A model generated the notes under the pieces. It saw nothing but the letters and a program-made list of their open reading frames with translations, made no database searches and was not told the DNA's origin. Below are positions 8,566 to 17,154 of a stretch of DNA of 35,597 nucleotides, piece by piece. The stretch is taken from the NCBI GenBank assembly GCA_020352495.1, contig CP070677.1:2080313-2115909 (forward strand), read 5' to 3'. The translations under genes were made by a program, and so were the position numbers. The DNA is from Candidatus Latescibacterota bacterium (lineage in GTDB: Bacteria > Krumholzibacteriota > Krumholzibacteriia > WVZY01). Position 1 is the first letter of the stretch; every line of letters starts with the position of its first letter.

Positions 8566-9354
8566 CTACGACTTCTCGTCCACCCTCACCTGCATGTGTT
8601 CGATACCGGTGGTCCGCCCGGTAGACTCGTCCACTTCGGCGACGATCAGGTCGCACCGAAGATCACCCGAGGCAATCTCGAATCGGACCGGTCTCATCTC
8701 GAGAAACCGTTGAATAATGATCTTCTTGGACACACCCAAAACCGAATCGTGGGATCCCGTCATCCCGATGTCCGTCACGTATCCGGTCCCCTTGGGGAGT
8801 ATCTTCACGTCGCGTGTCGCAACATGCGTGTGCGTGCCAAGCACGAGCGACACCCGGCCGTCGAGATACCATCCCATGGCGACTTTCTCACTCGTCGCCT
8901 CGGCGTGCACGTCAACAATCTTGACAGGACACCCCTCACCAATTTGCTGGAGACATTTATCGATTGCCCGAAACGGGCAGTCGATCGACGGCATGAACAC
9001 CCGTCCCTGTACATTGAAGATCGCCACGGGCACTCCGTCAACCTGAATTACACGGTACCCTTTGCCCGGCGGATTTCCCGGATAGTTCGCCGGTCGTATG
9101 ACGTTGTTTCGGTTGTCTAGAAGGGTTATGCCCTCTTTTTTGTCCCAGATGTGGTTACCGCTGGTAAAAAAGTCCACCCCGCCCTTTTCCAGCTGATCCA
9201 AGGCCTTCTCGGTCAGACCAAACCCGCCCGCCGCGTTCTCCAGATTCGCAATGGTAAGATCGATCTTGTGTTGCTCTTTGAGCTTTGGAAGGATGCTCGC
9301 CGCGGCACGCCTGCCCGCCCGGCCGACAATGTCACCGAGAAACGCGATCTTCAA
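8566..9354 (-). CDS. ymdB: YmdB-family metallophosphoesterase
   Basis: The 262-residue protein belongs to the TIGR00282/YmdB metallophosphoesterases, which hydrolyse 2',3'-cyclic nucleotides in Bacillus and Deinococcus. Metal-binding signatures are visible: FLGDIVGRAGR at the N-terminus, NLENAAGGFG, SGNHIWDKKE, VDVHAEATSEK and GTHTHVAT. It has no signal peptide, so it should be cytosolic. It starts with TTG 9354, supported by an AGGAG site five bases upstream. It is 33 bases downstream of rny, the same gene order as in Bacillus, where YmdB influences RNase Y activity and biofilm behaviour; a shared role in RNA turnover is inferred from that. Confidence 0.95.
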   Translation of the reverse strand: MKIAFLGDIVGRAGRRAAASILPKLKEQHKIDLTIANLENAAGGFGLTEKALDQLEKGGVDFFTSGNHIWDKKEGITLLDNRNNVIRPANYPGNPPGKGYRVIQVDGVPVAIFNVQGRVFMPSIDCPFRAIDKCLQQIGEGCPVKIVDVHAEATSEKVAMGWYLDGRVSLVLGTHTHVATRDVKILPKGTGYVTDIGMTGSHDSVLGVSKKIIIQRFLEMRPVRFEIASGDLRCDLIVAEVDESTGRTTGIEHMQVRVDEKS

Positions 9355-9387
9355 TCATGCTCCTAACACGTCAACAGTCGATGAAAT

Positions 9388-10950
9388 CTACTTGGCGTAC
9401 TCAACCGCCCTGGTTTCCCGGATCACAACGACTTTGATCTGCCCGGGATACTCGAGTTCTTTCTCGAGCTTTCGCGAGATGTCAAACGCCAGCTTGGACG
9501 CTTGCGCATCGTCGACCTCGTCGTGGCTTACCAAGATTCGGATTTCGCGCCCCGCCTGGATGGCAAACGCCTTATCGACACCCTCAAAGCTACTCGCGAT
9601 CTGTTCGAGCTTTTCGAGCCGTTTGATATATGCCTCGAGCGTCTCTCGTCTCGCTCCCGGACGCGCGCCACTAATCGCATCGGCAGCCTCGACAATGGGC
9701 GTGTACAACGATGTTGACTCGACATCCTGGTGATGCCCGGCCACGGCGTTCACTATGGCGCCGCTCTCGCCGTAACGCTCGGCGAGTTCCGCTCCGATCT
9801 CGGTATGCGAACCGTCCGACTCGTGCGAGGCCGCCTTTCCGATGTCATGAAGCAAACCCGCTCTCTTTGCCAGCTGTTGGTCGAGCTTGAGCTCCGTTGC
9901 GATGATTCCACACAGATACGCCACTTCCATCGAATGCTTCAAGCAGTTTTGTCCATAACTCGTCCGGTACCGGAGTTTCCCCACGAGCTTTACGAGCTCG
10001 GGATGGATTCCATGGATGTTGAGCTCCATGCACGCGTCCTCACCGTGTTCCTGTATCTTCCGGTCCATCTCGTCGGCTACTTTGGTAACGACCTCCTCGA
10101 TCCGACCCGGGTGTATTCTTCCGTCCTCGACGAGCTTCTGGAGCGAAAGTCTCGCAACCTCGCGCCGGATCGGGTCGAACGAAGAGAGCGTCACCGCTTC
10201 GGGTGTATCATCGATAACGATATCCACACCCGTTGCTTTCTCAAAAGCTCGAATGTTCCGTCCCTCTTTCCCGATGATCCGGCCCTTCATTTCATCCGAG
10301 GGAAGATCGACGACCGACACGGTTGTCTCAACGCTTTGATCAGCGGCGTATCTCTGGATGGCAAGGGCAATGATCTTTTGACTCTGCTTTTCGGCGTCGC
10401 GTTCAGCGGTCTCCCGAATCTCCTTGACCCTCCGCGCCGCTTCGAGTTTCGCCTCGCTCTCGAGATTACGCAGAAGCATCTCCTTTGCCTCATCCTTGCT
10501 CATCCCGGCGATCCGCTCGAGACGAACGTTCTGTTCGGCAATCATCCGGTTGGTCTCCATCAGTTTTCCATCGAGGTGTTGCTGTTTACGTTCGAGCGAC
10601 CGCTCTTTGTCCTCGAGTCCTCTTTCGTTTTTGGCAAGCAAATCAACTTTCCGGGCGAGGTTGCTCTCCTTGTTGATCAAGGAAAGCTCCCGTTCCTTGA
10701 GGCTTTCCCGGGTCTCTCGGGTCTTCTCCTCGAAACCGAGCTTCATCTTCAAAAACTCGTCTTTCACCTCTATTTCGGCTTCTTTGCGGAAGTTCTCCAC
10801 GCTTTTTTGGGCATCGGAAATGATCGAATCTGCGAGCTTTTTTGCGTTGGCGAGGTTGCCGGCCGACGCGCGTTTACCAATGAGCGCCCCGACAACGACT
10901 CCGACAACGGCCGCTCCCAGTCCGGCCAAGATTGGAATCAACGGATTCAT
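9388..10950 (-). CDS. rny: Ribonuclease Y
   Basis: RNase Y is a membrane-anchored endoribonuclease that starts mRNA decay. The order of parts is standard: an N-terminal membrane helix (about residues 3-25, [20 protein letters not shown]), a long charged coiled coil (30-200), a KH domain with the [12 protein letters not shown] loop near 230, and an HD domain with LLHDIGKA and the metal-binding histidines of [14 protein letters not shown] and AVAGHHQD. The 520-residue length is typical. ATG 10950 has an AGGGGG site nine bases upstream. It lies just downstream of the 6S RNA gene and may be transcribed from the same promoter by read-through. Confidence 0.97.
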   Translation of the reverse strand: MNPLIPILAGLGAAVVGVVVGALIGKRASAGNLANAKKLADSIISDAQKSVENFRKEAEIEVKDEFLKMKLGFEEKTRETRESLKERELSLINKESNLARKVDLLAKNERGLEDKERSLERKQQHLDGKLMETNRMIAEQNVRLERIAGMSKDEAKEMLLRNLESEAKLEAARRVKEIRETAERDAEKQSQKIIALAIQRYAADQSVETTVSVVDLPSDEMKGRIIGKEGRNIRAFEKATGVDIVIDDTPEAVTLSSFDPIRREVARLSLQKLVEDGRIHPGRIEEVVTKVADEMDRKIQEHGEDACMELNIHGIHPELVKLVGKLRYRTSYGQNCLKHSMEVAYLCGIIATELKLDQQLAKRAGLLHDIGKAASHESDGSHTEIGAELAERYGESGAIVNAVAGHHQDVESTSLYTPIVEAADAISGARPGARRETLEAYIKRLEKLEQIASSFEGVDKAFAIQAGREIRILVSHDEVDDAQASKLAFDISRKLEKELEYPGQIKVVVIRETRAVEYAK

Positions 10951-11045
10951 GGTTCTTCCCCCTAATAAAACAGGTGTAACGGGGTTCGAGTGGGAAATAT
11001 TTTAAAATGTATTAGGGAGAAGTTCGAAGAAGGGGGGGTAAGTAA

Positions 11046-11228
11046 AATTCCCCACGCTATGCCGTGTGTAAGGGAACTTTTGAACCCGAAGGTTCAAGTG
11101 GAAACCCTCATGACCCGTTCAGTCTTCCCTACTAAAAGGGCGTGACATCGCAAGTCAGATTTAGGCCTCCCACGTAGAGTTGTTGGCTCAATAGTTACCT
11201 TTGCATCACGTACATGGTAGGGAATTCT
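11046..11228 (-). ncRNA. ssrS: 6S RNA
   Basis: 6S RNA binds the housekeeping RNA polymerase holoenzyme and mimics an open promoter. Minus-strand evidence: the ends pair (AATTCCC with GGGAATT, then ACG..ATGC with GCAT..CGT). The 3' half contains the hairpin TTGAACC-TTCG-GGTTCAA followed by TTACACACGGCAT, very close to the E. coli block TTGAACC..GGTTCAA..TTACAGCCTGCGGCGGCAT. The 5' strand carries TTGAGCC, as in E. coli CTGAGCC. A CCCT..AGGG apical hairpin lies at the far end. A length of about 183 fits the family. It sits just after zapA, its usual neighbour in proteobacteria, and before rny. Exact ends are inferred from the promoter and terminal stem. Confidence 0.9.
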
Positions 11229-11234
11229 AAAACC

Positions 11235-11263
11235 ACCTTAGCATATCGCAAAGATCGTTTCAA
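11235..11263 (-). promoter_or_regulatory. Sigma-70-type promoter of ssrS
   Basis: On the minus strand TTGAAA (11258-11263) and TAAGGT (11235-11240) are separated by 17 bases. The -35 matches consensus at five of six positions and the -10 at three. The expected start, six or seven bases downstream, falls at about 11228, exactly where the terminal stem of the 6S RNA begins. This agreement in position supports it more than the -10 sequence does. Confidence 0.6.
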
Positions 11264-11294
11264 GTTTTTTCCACGTCGCAACGAAAAAAGGTAC

Positions 11295-11591
11295 TTATTT
11301 CTCAGTAAGAAGACACCGATCGAGCAGCGTGATCAATTGATCGGCACGCTGCTCTACAGATGAAAAGGTGTCGGAGTTTCTTTTACTTTCCTGAAACAGC
11401 TCATCTGCAATATTAAGAGCCGCCAGGACTGCCACACGTTCCTGAGAACCCATAGAAGTGCTTTCGGCCACTTCTTTCATCTTCTCATCGACATGTTTGG
11501 CAATTCTCTCAATGTAACTTTTGTCCGCGTAACCTTTTATCTTGTATTCACGCCCAAATATGTGCACAGTAGTGACGCTGACTTCACTCAT
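11295..11591 (-). CDS. zapA: Cell division protein ZapA
   Basis: ZapA binds and bundles FtsZ at the division site. The 98-residue protein has the family N-terminal sheet region (TTVHIFGREYKIKGYADKSYIERIAKHVDEKM) followed by a C-terminal coiled coil (VAVLAALNIADELFQESKRN). An open frame extends 35 codons further upstream, but those residues do not resemble ZapA. ATG 11591 has a GGAG site eight bases upstream, so I take that start. It follows a ZapB-like coiled-coil gene and precedes the 6S RNA; the pheT-zapB-zapA-ssrS order is found in several phyla. Confidence 0.9.
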   Translation of the reverse strand: MSEVSVTTVHIFGREYKIKGYADKSYIERIAKHVDEKMKEVAESTSMGSQERVAVLAALNIADELFQESKRNSDTFSSVEQRADQLITLLDRCLLTEK

Positions 11592-11710
11592 TTCGTTCAC
11601 TCCGGTCACGCCGCTCACGCGGTGAGCAACTCGAATTGGGACTCTTGTTGTCTCCTCACTAAAGAAAACGTTAGCCAACACATAAGCCCGGGTCAAAGAC
11701 CCTTCACACG

Positions 11711-12004
11711 CTATATTTGAAGTTCTCCGAACTTCTCTAGCATTCTATCTATTCTTTTTATGATTTCCTTTTTGTCCCCGCCCTGTTTGGACTGGACTTC
11801 GTGTGCAATCTTGAGCTCGTCGATCTGTTTCGAAAGGTCGTTGTTTTGCCCTTTCAGATTTTCCACTTCCTGGTTTAGTTCCTCGTTGTTTCTCGTGAGC
11901 TGCTCGCACCTGGAATTGAGCTCAGTCAGTTTTTTCACTGTCTGACTGATCTTCGTCTCGAGAAGCTCGAGCTTTTCGAAATCTTGCACTTTTGTTTCCG
12001 GCAT
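11711..12004 (-). CDS. ZapB-like coiled-coil protein
   Basis: The 97-residue protein is almost one continuous coiled coil: heptad-rich residues from about 8 to 75 (LELLETKISQTVKKLTEL and LNQEVENLKGQNNDLSKQI), then a basic helix ending in GELQI. Small coiled-coil proteins at this position, between pheT and zapA, are usually annotated as the DUF904/ZapB family, which links FtsZ to other division proteins. Sequence alone cannot prove ZapB identity because coiled coils look alike. Its ATG directly follows the TAG of pheT, so translation is coupled to pheT. A division role is inferred from zapA next door. Confidence 0.75.
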   Translation of the reverse strand: MPETKVQDFEKLELLETKISQTVKKLTELNSRCEQLTRNNEELNQEVENLKGQNNDLSKQIDELKIAHEVQSKQGGDKKEIIKRIDRMLEKFGELQI

Positions 12005-14401
12005 CTACGATCTTAATTCCACACCGAGCTCGTTCTTGAGCTTCGATATGACTTTATCAATTATTCGATCGATCTCCTCGTCCCTCAAGGTTCGCTCCGC
12101 CGATCTGAAATTCAACCTGACCCCGTAGGCGGTGCATTCCTCTGGGATGTTCTCGCCTCTATAGACATCAAACACTACTAACGATTCTAACAATCGGCCC
12201 GCGTGCCTGACCAGCGCTTTTTCGATCTCCCGGTAGGTCACACCCTTGGGGCCAACCAGCGACAGGTCGCGTTTCGACGCGGGGTAGTCCGGCAACGCCT
12301 CGAGTCGCTCCTGGCGTGTGCAGAGTTCGTAACACTTCGCAAGATCGACGCTTGCGTGCCACACAGGCTGATCGAGATCGTAGCGTCGTGCGACCCGGTC
12401 CGTTACGATACCACCTTCAACAAGCGTTCCCTCTTTCGAGGAATACGTAAACCGACCGGTCGCTCCATCGAAATCATAACAAATGTCCGACCCGAGTTCA
12501 ACCCGGAACGACCCGAACAGCATTTCCAGTTCTCTTTTAATATCAAATAGTTCCAGCTCCGACCTCGAGTCGTACCAGAAGTCCGTGCCCCCGGGAAGGC
12601 TCATGGCCAGCGTCAGTGTGCTTTCTTCCTCGGGGAGCTGGGTCAGCCCCTCGGGCGCCAGGAAGACCTTCCCCACTTGGTAAATTCTGAGCCGTTTCAC
12701 ACCATGGTCGATATTGCGGCGGATGATTTCCAACATCCCGGGAACCAGGCTGGTTCTGAGGTACTTGTGGTTGACGTTGAGAGGATTCCGCACCGGTATC
12801 GGGCATCTGCGGAGGTCCCCTTTTGGCCATTCGAAATCCTCCAGTTCGCGTCCATCGGTGAACGCGCTCGCGATCACCTCGTTGAAACCCCTTGCCGTAA
12901 GATGATTCGATACACCCTCCACGAACTGATCGAACGCCTCGGCTCGGGCAAATGTCGTGCATCTGAAGTTCCAGCCCCTGCCAATCCGATCGTATCCGTA
13001 GAGACGCGCGACCTCTTCGATGAGATCGATCTCTTCGACCAGGTCCGGGCGGTACGATGGGACCTCGACCGAGACGACCTCATCCGAGCGGTTCACGACA
13101 GCCAATCCAAACCGTTCGAGGAGTCCCGCTATGTCCGGCGTTGTGAGCGGCGAGCCCAGGATCCGGCGTGTGTTCGATTCTCGAATGGCGATTGATTTCG
13201 CCTCGTACGGTGTGGGGTAGTTGTCGACGACCGCCCCGATCTCACCACCGGCGATCTCGCAAATCATCTCCGCCGCCATGTGGGCCGCCAGATGACACAT
13301 CTCGCGATCGACCCCGCGCTCGAAACGGTACGAGGCCTCGGTGTCGACACCGAGCGATTTGCGACCTTTTCGTACGACGGTTGGGTGAAAATTGGCGCTC
13401 TCGATAAGAATCTCTGTCGTTTCCTCCGAGACGGCGCTCTCTTCCCCACCGATGATACCGGCGAGCGCCACCGACTCGCGTTCGTCGGCGATCACAAGCA
13501 CTTCTTTGTTTAGCTCGTATGCTTTGCCATCGAGCGCCTTGATCCGCTCGCCGGGCTCCGCCCTTCGAACTTGGATCGTCGCCCCCCTTATCTTCACGAA
13601 ATCGAATGCGTGAAGCGGCTGGCCGAGTTCCATCATGACATAGTTCGATACATCCACCACATTATTGACACTCTGAACACCTACCGCCTCGAGGCGTTGT
13701 GAGAGCCACGTCGGAGACGGTGCGACGCGGACACCGCTGACCCGTTTGCCGACGTACCGGGCGCAGTCGGTGGCATCAGCGATATCGATCCGGAAATCCG
13801 GGGCGTCGGCTCTGGCAATATCTCCCAATCTGGGCAATTTCACGTCGAGTTTGTAGAGTGCAGCGATCTCTCTTGCCACCCCGAGATGCGAGAGAAGGTC
13901 GGGACGGTTTGGAGTCACTTCGATCTCGAGCACCGTATCCGGCGGCATCAACAGCTTACCCGCCGGCGAGCCCAGTTCGTGTTCGCCGTCGAGCACGATG
14001 ATCCCCGCGGCGTCTTCTCCAACACCCAATTCGATCTCCGAACAGATCATTCCGTTGGACTCCACACCGCGGATCTTCGAACGTTTGATCTTCATTCCGT
14101 TTGGCAGCGAGGCGCCGGGGAGCGCCACCGGGACAAACTGACCGGCGGCCACGTTTGGCGCACCACAGACGATATCGCGAACATCCCCGGGGCCGACCTC
14201 GACACGGCACAGCGTGAGCCGGTCGGCATTGGGGTGTCGCTTGGCCTCCAGAACTCGCCCAACCACCAGCTCATCGATATCGAGACCACGCTCGATACAC
14301 TGTTCTACATTGAGCCCCAACATCGTAAGATCTTTGGTCAATTGCTCAGTGTCCGTCGGAATGTGAACGTACTTTTTCAACCACGACAGGCTGACAAGCA
14401 T
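12005..14401 (-). CDS. pheT: Phenylalanyl-tRNA synthetase beta subunit
   Basis: PheT forms the alpha2-beta2 phenylalanyl-tRNA synthetase with PheS and carries tRNA binding and editing. At 798 residues it is full length. The N-terminal OB/EMAP tRNA-binding domain is seen in VVGRVLEAKRHPNADRL and IVCGAPNVAAGQFVPVALP. The B3/4 editing region (ESANFHPTVVRKGRKSLG, TEASYRFERGVD), the B5 domain (VEVPSYRPDLVEEIDLIEE), the catalytic-like core and a C-terminal ferredoxin-fold anticodon-binding domain (DYPASKRDLSLV) follow in order. ATG 14401 lies 15 bases after pheS with a GGGAG-type site. No truncation is seen. Confidence 0.97.
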   Translation of the reverse strand: MLVSLSWLKKYVHIPTDTEQLTKDLTMLGLNVEQCIERGLDIDELVVGRVLEAKRHPNADRLTLCRVEVGPGDVRDIVCGAPNVAAGQFVPVALPGASLPNGMKIKRSKIRGVESNGMICSEIELGVGEDAAGIIVLDGEHELGSPAGKLLMPPDTVLEIEVTPNRPDLLSHLGVAREIAALYKLDVKLPRLGDIARADAPDFRIDIADATDCARYVGKRVSGVRVAPSPTWLSQRLEAVGVQSVNNVVDVSNYVMMELGQPLHAFDFVKIRGATIQVRRAEPGERIKALDGKAYELNKEVLVIADERESVALAGIIGGEESAVSEETTEILIESANFHPTVVRKGRKSLGVDTEASYRFERGVDREMCHLAAHMAAEMICEIAGGEIGAVVDNYPTPYEAKSIAIRESNTRRILGSPLTTPDIAGLLERFGLAVVNRSDEVVSVEVPSYRPDLVEEIDLIEEVARLYGYDRIGRGWNFRCTTFARAEAFDQFVEGVSNHLTARGFNEVIASAFTDGRELEDFEWPKGDLRRCPIPVRNPLNVNHKYLRTSLVPGMLEIIRRNIDHGVKRLRIYQVGKVFLAPEGLTQLPEEESTLTLAMSLPGGTDFWYDSRSELELFDIKRELEMLFGSFRVELGSDICYDFDGATGRFTYSSKEGTLVEGGIVTDRVARRYDLDQPVWHASVDLAKCYELCTRQERLEALPDYPASKRDLSLVGPKGVTYREIEKALVRHAGRLLESLVVFDVYRGENIPEECTAYGVRLNFRSAERTLRDEEIDRIIDKVISKLKNELGVELRS

Positions 14402-14416
14402 TCCGTGACTCCCATC

Positions 14417-15430
14417 TTAAAACTGGCTTAGAAAACGTAGGTCGTTACCCAGGAAAAGCCGGATATCATCGATGCCGTATTTGATCATGGCGACACGATC
14501 CACACCCATCCCAAAGGCGAAACCAGAGTAGATGTCGGGATCGTATCCAACGGCTCTGAAAACGTTTGGGTGCACCATCCCCGAACCCATGATCTCGATC
14601 CACCCCGTTTTGCCACACACGGAACAACCGCTTCCGCGACAGACAAAACACGTCATGTCCACTTCGGCGCTCGGCTCGGTGAACGGAAAAAAGCTCGGTC
14701 TGAAACGAACCTGTGTTTTGGATCCAAAGAGCTGTTGAATAAAGATCTCAACATCCTTCTTCAGATCGGCGAGCGCAACGTCGGTGTCGACATAGAGTCC
14801 CTCGACTTGATGGAATTCCGCCGCGTGTGACGGATCGATCGACTCGTTTCGAAAGACACGGCCCGCCGCAATGATCTTTAACGGTGGCTTGTGTTCCTCC
14901 ATGTACCTGACCTGAACGGGTGAGGTGTGAGTTCGAAGCAGCATGTCGTCGGTGATGTAAAATGTATCCTGCTCATCACGAGACGGGTGTTCATCCGGGA
15001 AGTTCAGAGCCTGGAAGTTGTAGTATTCGAGTTCGACCTGTGGGCCCGACGCGAGGGTGTACCCCATCCCTACAAATATGTCCTTGATTTCACCAAATAC
15101 TTTGGAGAGAACGTGGCGATGCCCCGTGAGCCCGTCGTGCGCAGGGAGCGTTGCATCGTGTGGTGGCGTGTAGAACCTACTCGCCGGTTGCGCGGCCCGG
15201 AGCACGGTGAGCTTCTCTTCGATCAGACTCTCGGCGAGTTTTTTGAGCCGGTTCGACGTCGCGCCGAGCTTGGGTCGCTCGGCCGGAGGTGCATCTTTGA
15301 TGTTTTTTAACAGGCTCGTCACCAAACCCCTTCGACCGAGGTATTTGATTCGCGCCTCCTCGAGGGCTTGGTCGTTTGCCGCGTTCTCTATGTCTTTTCG
15401 AATCGATTCTTCGAGTGATCGAGCGTCCAT
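14417..15430 (-). CDS. pheS: Phenylalanyl-tRNA synthetase alpha subunit
   Basis: PheS carries the class II catalytic site that charges tRNA-Phe. The 337-residue protein has an N-terminal coiled coil, motif 2 (GRVFRNESIDPSHAAEFHQVEG) and motif 3 (FAFGMGVDRVAMIKYGIDDIR). The THTSPVQVRYM strand and a four-cysteine knuckle (CFVCRGSGCSVCGKTGW), common in many bacterial PheS, are also present. I chose ATG 15430, eight bases past the rplT stop; an in-frame ATG at 15454 would overlap rplT and lacks a better ribosome site. It is followed closely by pheT. Confidence 0.96.
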   Translation of the reverse strand: MDARSLEESIRKDIENAANDQALEEARIKYLGRRGLVTSLLKNIKDAPPAERPKLGATSNRLKKLAESLIEEKLTVLRAAQPASRFYTPPHDATLPAHDGLTGHRHVLSKVFGEIKDIFVGMGYTLASGPQVELEYYNFQALNFPDEHPSRDEQDTFYITDDMLLRTHTSPVQVRYMEEHKPPLKIIAAGRVFRNESIDPSHAAEFHQVEGLYVDTDVALADLKKDVEIFIQQLFGSKTQVRFRPSFFPFTEPSAEVDMTCFVCRGSGCSVCGKTGWIEIMGSGMVHPNVFRAVGYDPDIYSGFAFGMGVDRVAMIKYGIDDIRLFLGNDLRFLSQF

Positions 15431-15437
15431 GGAACGG

Positions 15438-15803
15438 TCATTCCGTTGTCTCATTGGCGGACTTTGCCAGTTCGGTAAGGTTCTTGAACCCGTCCTGGTC
15501 GTTTACGGCCATTTCGGCCAGCATCTTACGGTTGATATTTACATCGGCCTTTTTCAGACCGCTGATAAATCGGTTGTACGACAACCCGTTCAACCGCGCC
15601 GCCGCGTTGATTCTCGCAATCCAAAGTTTGCGGAAATCACGCTTTCTCTGACGCCGATCGCGGTAGGAGTATGCCAGTGAGCGCTCGACGGCCTCTCTTG
15701 CCGTGCGGTAGAGCTTGCTCCGTCCTCCGTAGAATCCCTTTGCTGCCTTCAGGTACCGTCTGCGTCTCTCACGGCTTGTAACACTGTGTTTTGTCCGAGG
15801 CAT
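15438..15803 (-). CDS. rplT: Large ribosomal subunit protein bL20
   Basis: bL20 binds 23S rRNA early in 50S assembly and, in E. coli and Bacillus, represses its own operon. The 121-residue protein matches the family along its length: [24 protein letters not shown], then [29 protein letters not shown] and a helical C-terminus. ATG 15803 has a strong AAGGAGG site nine bases upstream. It follows rpmI by about 100 bases and sits in the classic infC-rpmI-rplT order. Confidence 0.97.
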   Translation of the reverse strand: MPRTKHSVTSRERRRRYLKAAKGFYGGRSKLYRTAREAVERSLAYSYRDRRQRKRDFRKLWIARINAAARLNGLSYNRFISGLKKADVNINRKMLAEMAVNDQDGFKNLTELAKSANETTE

Positions 15804-15904
15804 GATGAAATACCTCCTTCTCCACTGATCTTCGTCTCAATCCAAGCGCTTACTTAATGAATTATTTTGCGGAAGGCGATAGCCGGCCGCCGGGGTCACC
15901 CCGA

Positions 15905-16099
15905 TTACTTCACGAGCAACCGTCGAACCTGTCGTTGATTCGCCGGACTCACGGCGACGGGCTTTCTGAGGTTCCTCTTACGTTTCGTCGTCTTCTTTGT
16001 GAGAATATGAGTCTTGAATGCCCTCATTCGCATGAGCTTGCCCCCGCCCGTCACGCGAAACCGTTTTCTTGCTCCACGACTCGTTTTGATCTTTGGCAT
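15905..16099 (-). CDS. rpmI: Large ribosomal subunit protein bL35
   Basis: The 64-residue basic protein has the bL35 pattern: [47 protein letters not shown] and a short C-terminal helix. It is a structural component of the 50S subunit. It starts at ATG 16099 with GGAG nine bases upstream and lies 58 bases after infC. It is normally co-transcribed with infC and rplT and subject to bL20 feedback in enterics and Bacillus. Confidence 0.96.
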   Translation of the reverse strand: MPKIKTSRGARKRFRVTGGGKLMRMRAFKTHILTKKTTKRKRNLRKPVAVSPANQRQVRRLLVK

Positions 16100-16157
16100 T
16101 TTGTCTTTCTCCTCGAGATTCCCTCACGCTCTGGTCGCCGTCTACGTCCCGAGTGCT

Positions 16158-16955
16158 CTACTCGCCCTCTCCGGCTTTGGTGCTCCTTTGGGCCTCGTCG
16201 GACGGCGAGTTCTCCGTGCTGCCTGTGCTGTCTCCGGCTCCAGGGCTCTTTGCGCCCTCTTCGGTTTGCGTCCCCTCTCCACTCGTTTTGGTCTCAGCGC
16301 CCTCACCCACCGGTTCGGCCTGCGTGATCTCCCGATCCGGCTTTGTCTCTGTGCCCTCTGCACCGGTCGTACTTCCCGCCTCGGCGGCGCGTCGTTCAGT
16401 TTGCTTGGACCGCGATCCGCCTCTGGCCGGATGTGGTGCCATCATCATTGTCATCAAGCGGCCTTCGAACTGCGGTGGTCTCTCGACAAAACCCGCGTGT
16501 TCCAGATCTTCCTCGACTCGCTTGAGCATCCGCATGCCCAGTTCCTTGTGGTCAAGCTCCCTCCCCCTGAAGATCACGGTGAACTTCACCTTGTTCATCT
16601 TTTTGAGAAATTCCTCGGCATGTTTCTTTTTGAACTGGTAATCGTGCTCCTCTGTCTTGGGTCGGAACTTGACTTCTTTTACCTGGATGACATGTTGTTT
16701 TTTCTTGGATGCCCGGGCCCGTTTGCTTTTCTCGTACTTATATTTGCCGTAATCCATGATCCGGCAGACGGGTGGTCTCGAAGTCGGTGACACCTCGACC
16801 AGGTCGAGACCGGCATCCTCGGCGAGGCGAATGGCCTCCTGAGTTGCCATCACACCGAGCTGATCGCCTTCGCTACCGACCACTCGGACCTCCGGAACCC
16901 GAATCTGGTAATTGATCCGAGTTCTAAACCACTGTTTGTTTTTGTCGTTTCGCAC
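16158..16955 (-). CDS. infC: Translation initiation factor IF-3 with long C-terminal extension
   Basis: IF-3 binds the 30S subunit, blocks premature 50S joining and checks the start codon. The N-domain (NYQIRVPEVRVVGSEGDQLG, MDYGKYKYE) and C-domain (VKEVKFRPKTEEHDYQFKKK, VIFRGRELDHKELG) are complete by about residue 178. Some 87 more residues follow, rich in Glu, Gly, Thr and Ser and probably disordered; ordinary IF-3 stops near 175-180. Myxococcus xanthus IF-3 (Dsg) also has a C-terminal tail needed for development, so tails can be functional. The start is GTG 16955 with a near-perfect AAAGGAGG site only about three bases away; rare start codons are a known feature of infC. Confidence 0.96.
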   Translation of the reverse strand: MRNDKNKQWFRTRINYQIRVPEVRVVGSEGDQLGVMATQEAIRLAEDAGLDLVEVSPTSRPPVCRIMDYGKYKYEKSKRARASKKKQHVIQVKEVKFRPKTEEHDYQFKKKHAEEFLKKMNKVKFTVIFRGRELDHKELGMRMLKRVEEDLEHAGFVERPPQFEGRLMTMMMAPHPARGGSRSKQTERRAAEAGSTTGAEGTETKPDREITQAEPVGEGAETKTSGEGTQTEEGAKSPGAGDSTGSTENSPSDEAQRSTKAGEGE

Positions 16956-16992
16956 GTACCTCCTTTAATAGCTTCGTCAACCCGGTGACAAC

Positions 16993-17019
16993 AAAAAAGA
17001 CGGATGGCGGGCATCCGTC
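16993..17019 (-). terminator. Intrinsic terminator / attenuator in the infC leader
   Basis: On the minus strand GACGGATG (17012-17019) pairs perfectly with CATCCGTC (16999-17006) around a five-base loop CCCGC, followed at once by six T residues (16993-16998). It ends only about 40 bases before the infC start, and no promoter fits between. It can end thrS transcripts, but infC can then be expressed only by read-through or antitermination, which points to an attenuator. Confidence 0.85.
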
Positions 17020-17125
17020 CACGAACACAGACTATGCTGGGAACAGAAAACCTCGCCGATCATTACTTCGATGGAAGGTGAGGGTATCACACCCTGCTTG
17101 TATGTCTAACCGAGTTGCTCCCGCT

Positions 17126-17154
17126 ATATTAACGTTTTGACGCGGCCGCGTCAA
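17126..17154 (-). promoter_or_regulatory. Candidate promoter for infC operon
   Basis: On the minus strand TTGACG (17149-17154) and TAATAT (17126-17131) are 17 bases apart, matching consensus at five and four of six positions. The elements overlap the last codons of thrS. Transcription would start near 17119, giving a leader of about 160 bases that contains a GGGT/ACCC small hairpin and the terminator at 16993-17019 ahead of infC. Confidence 0.55.
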
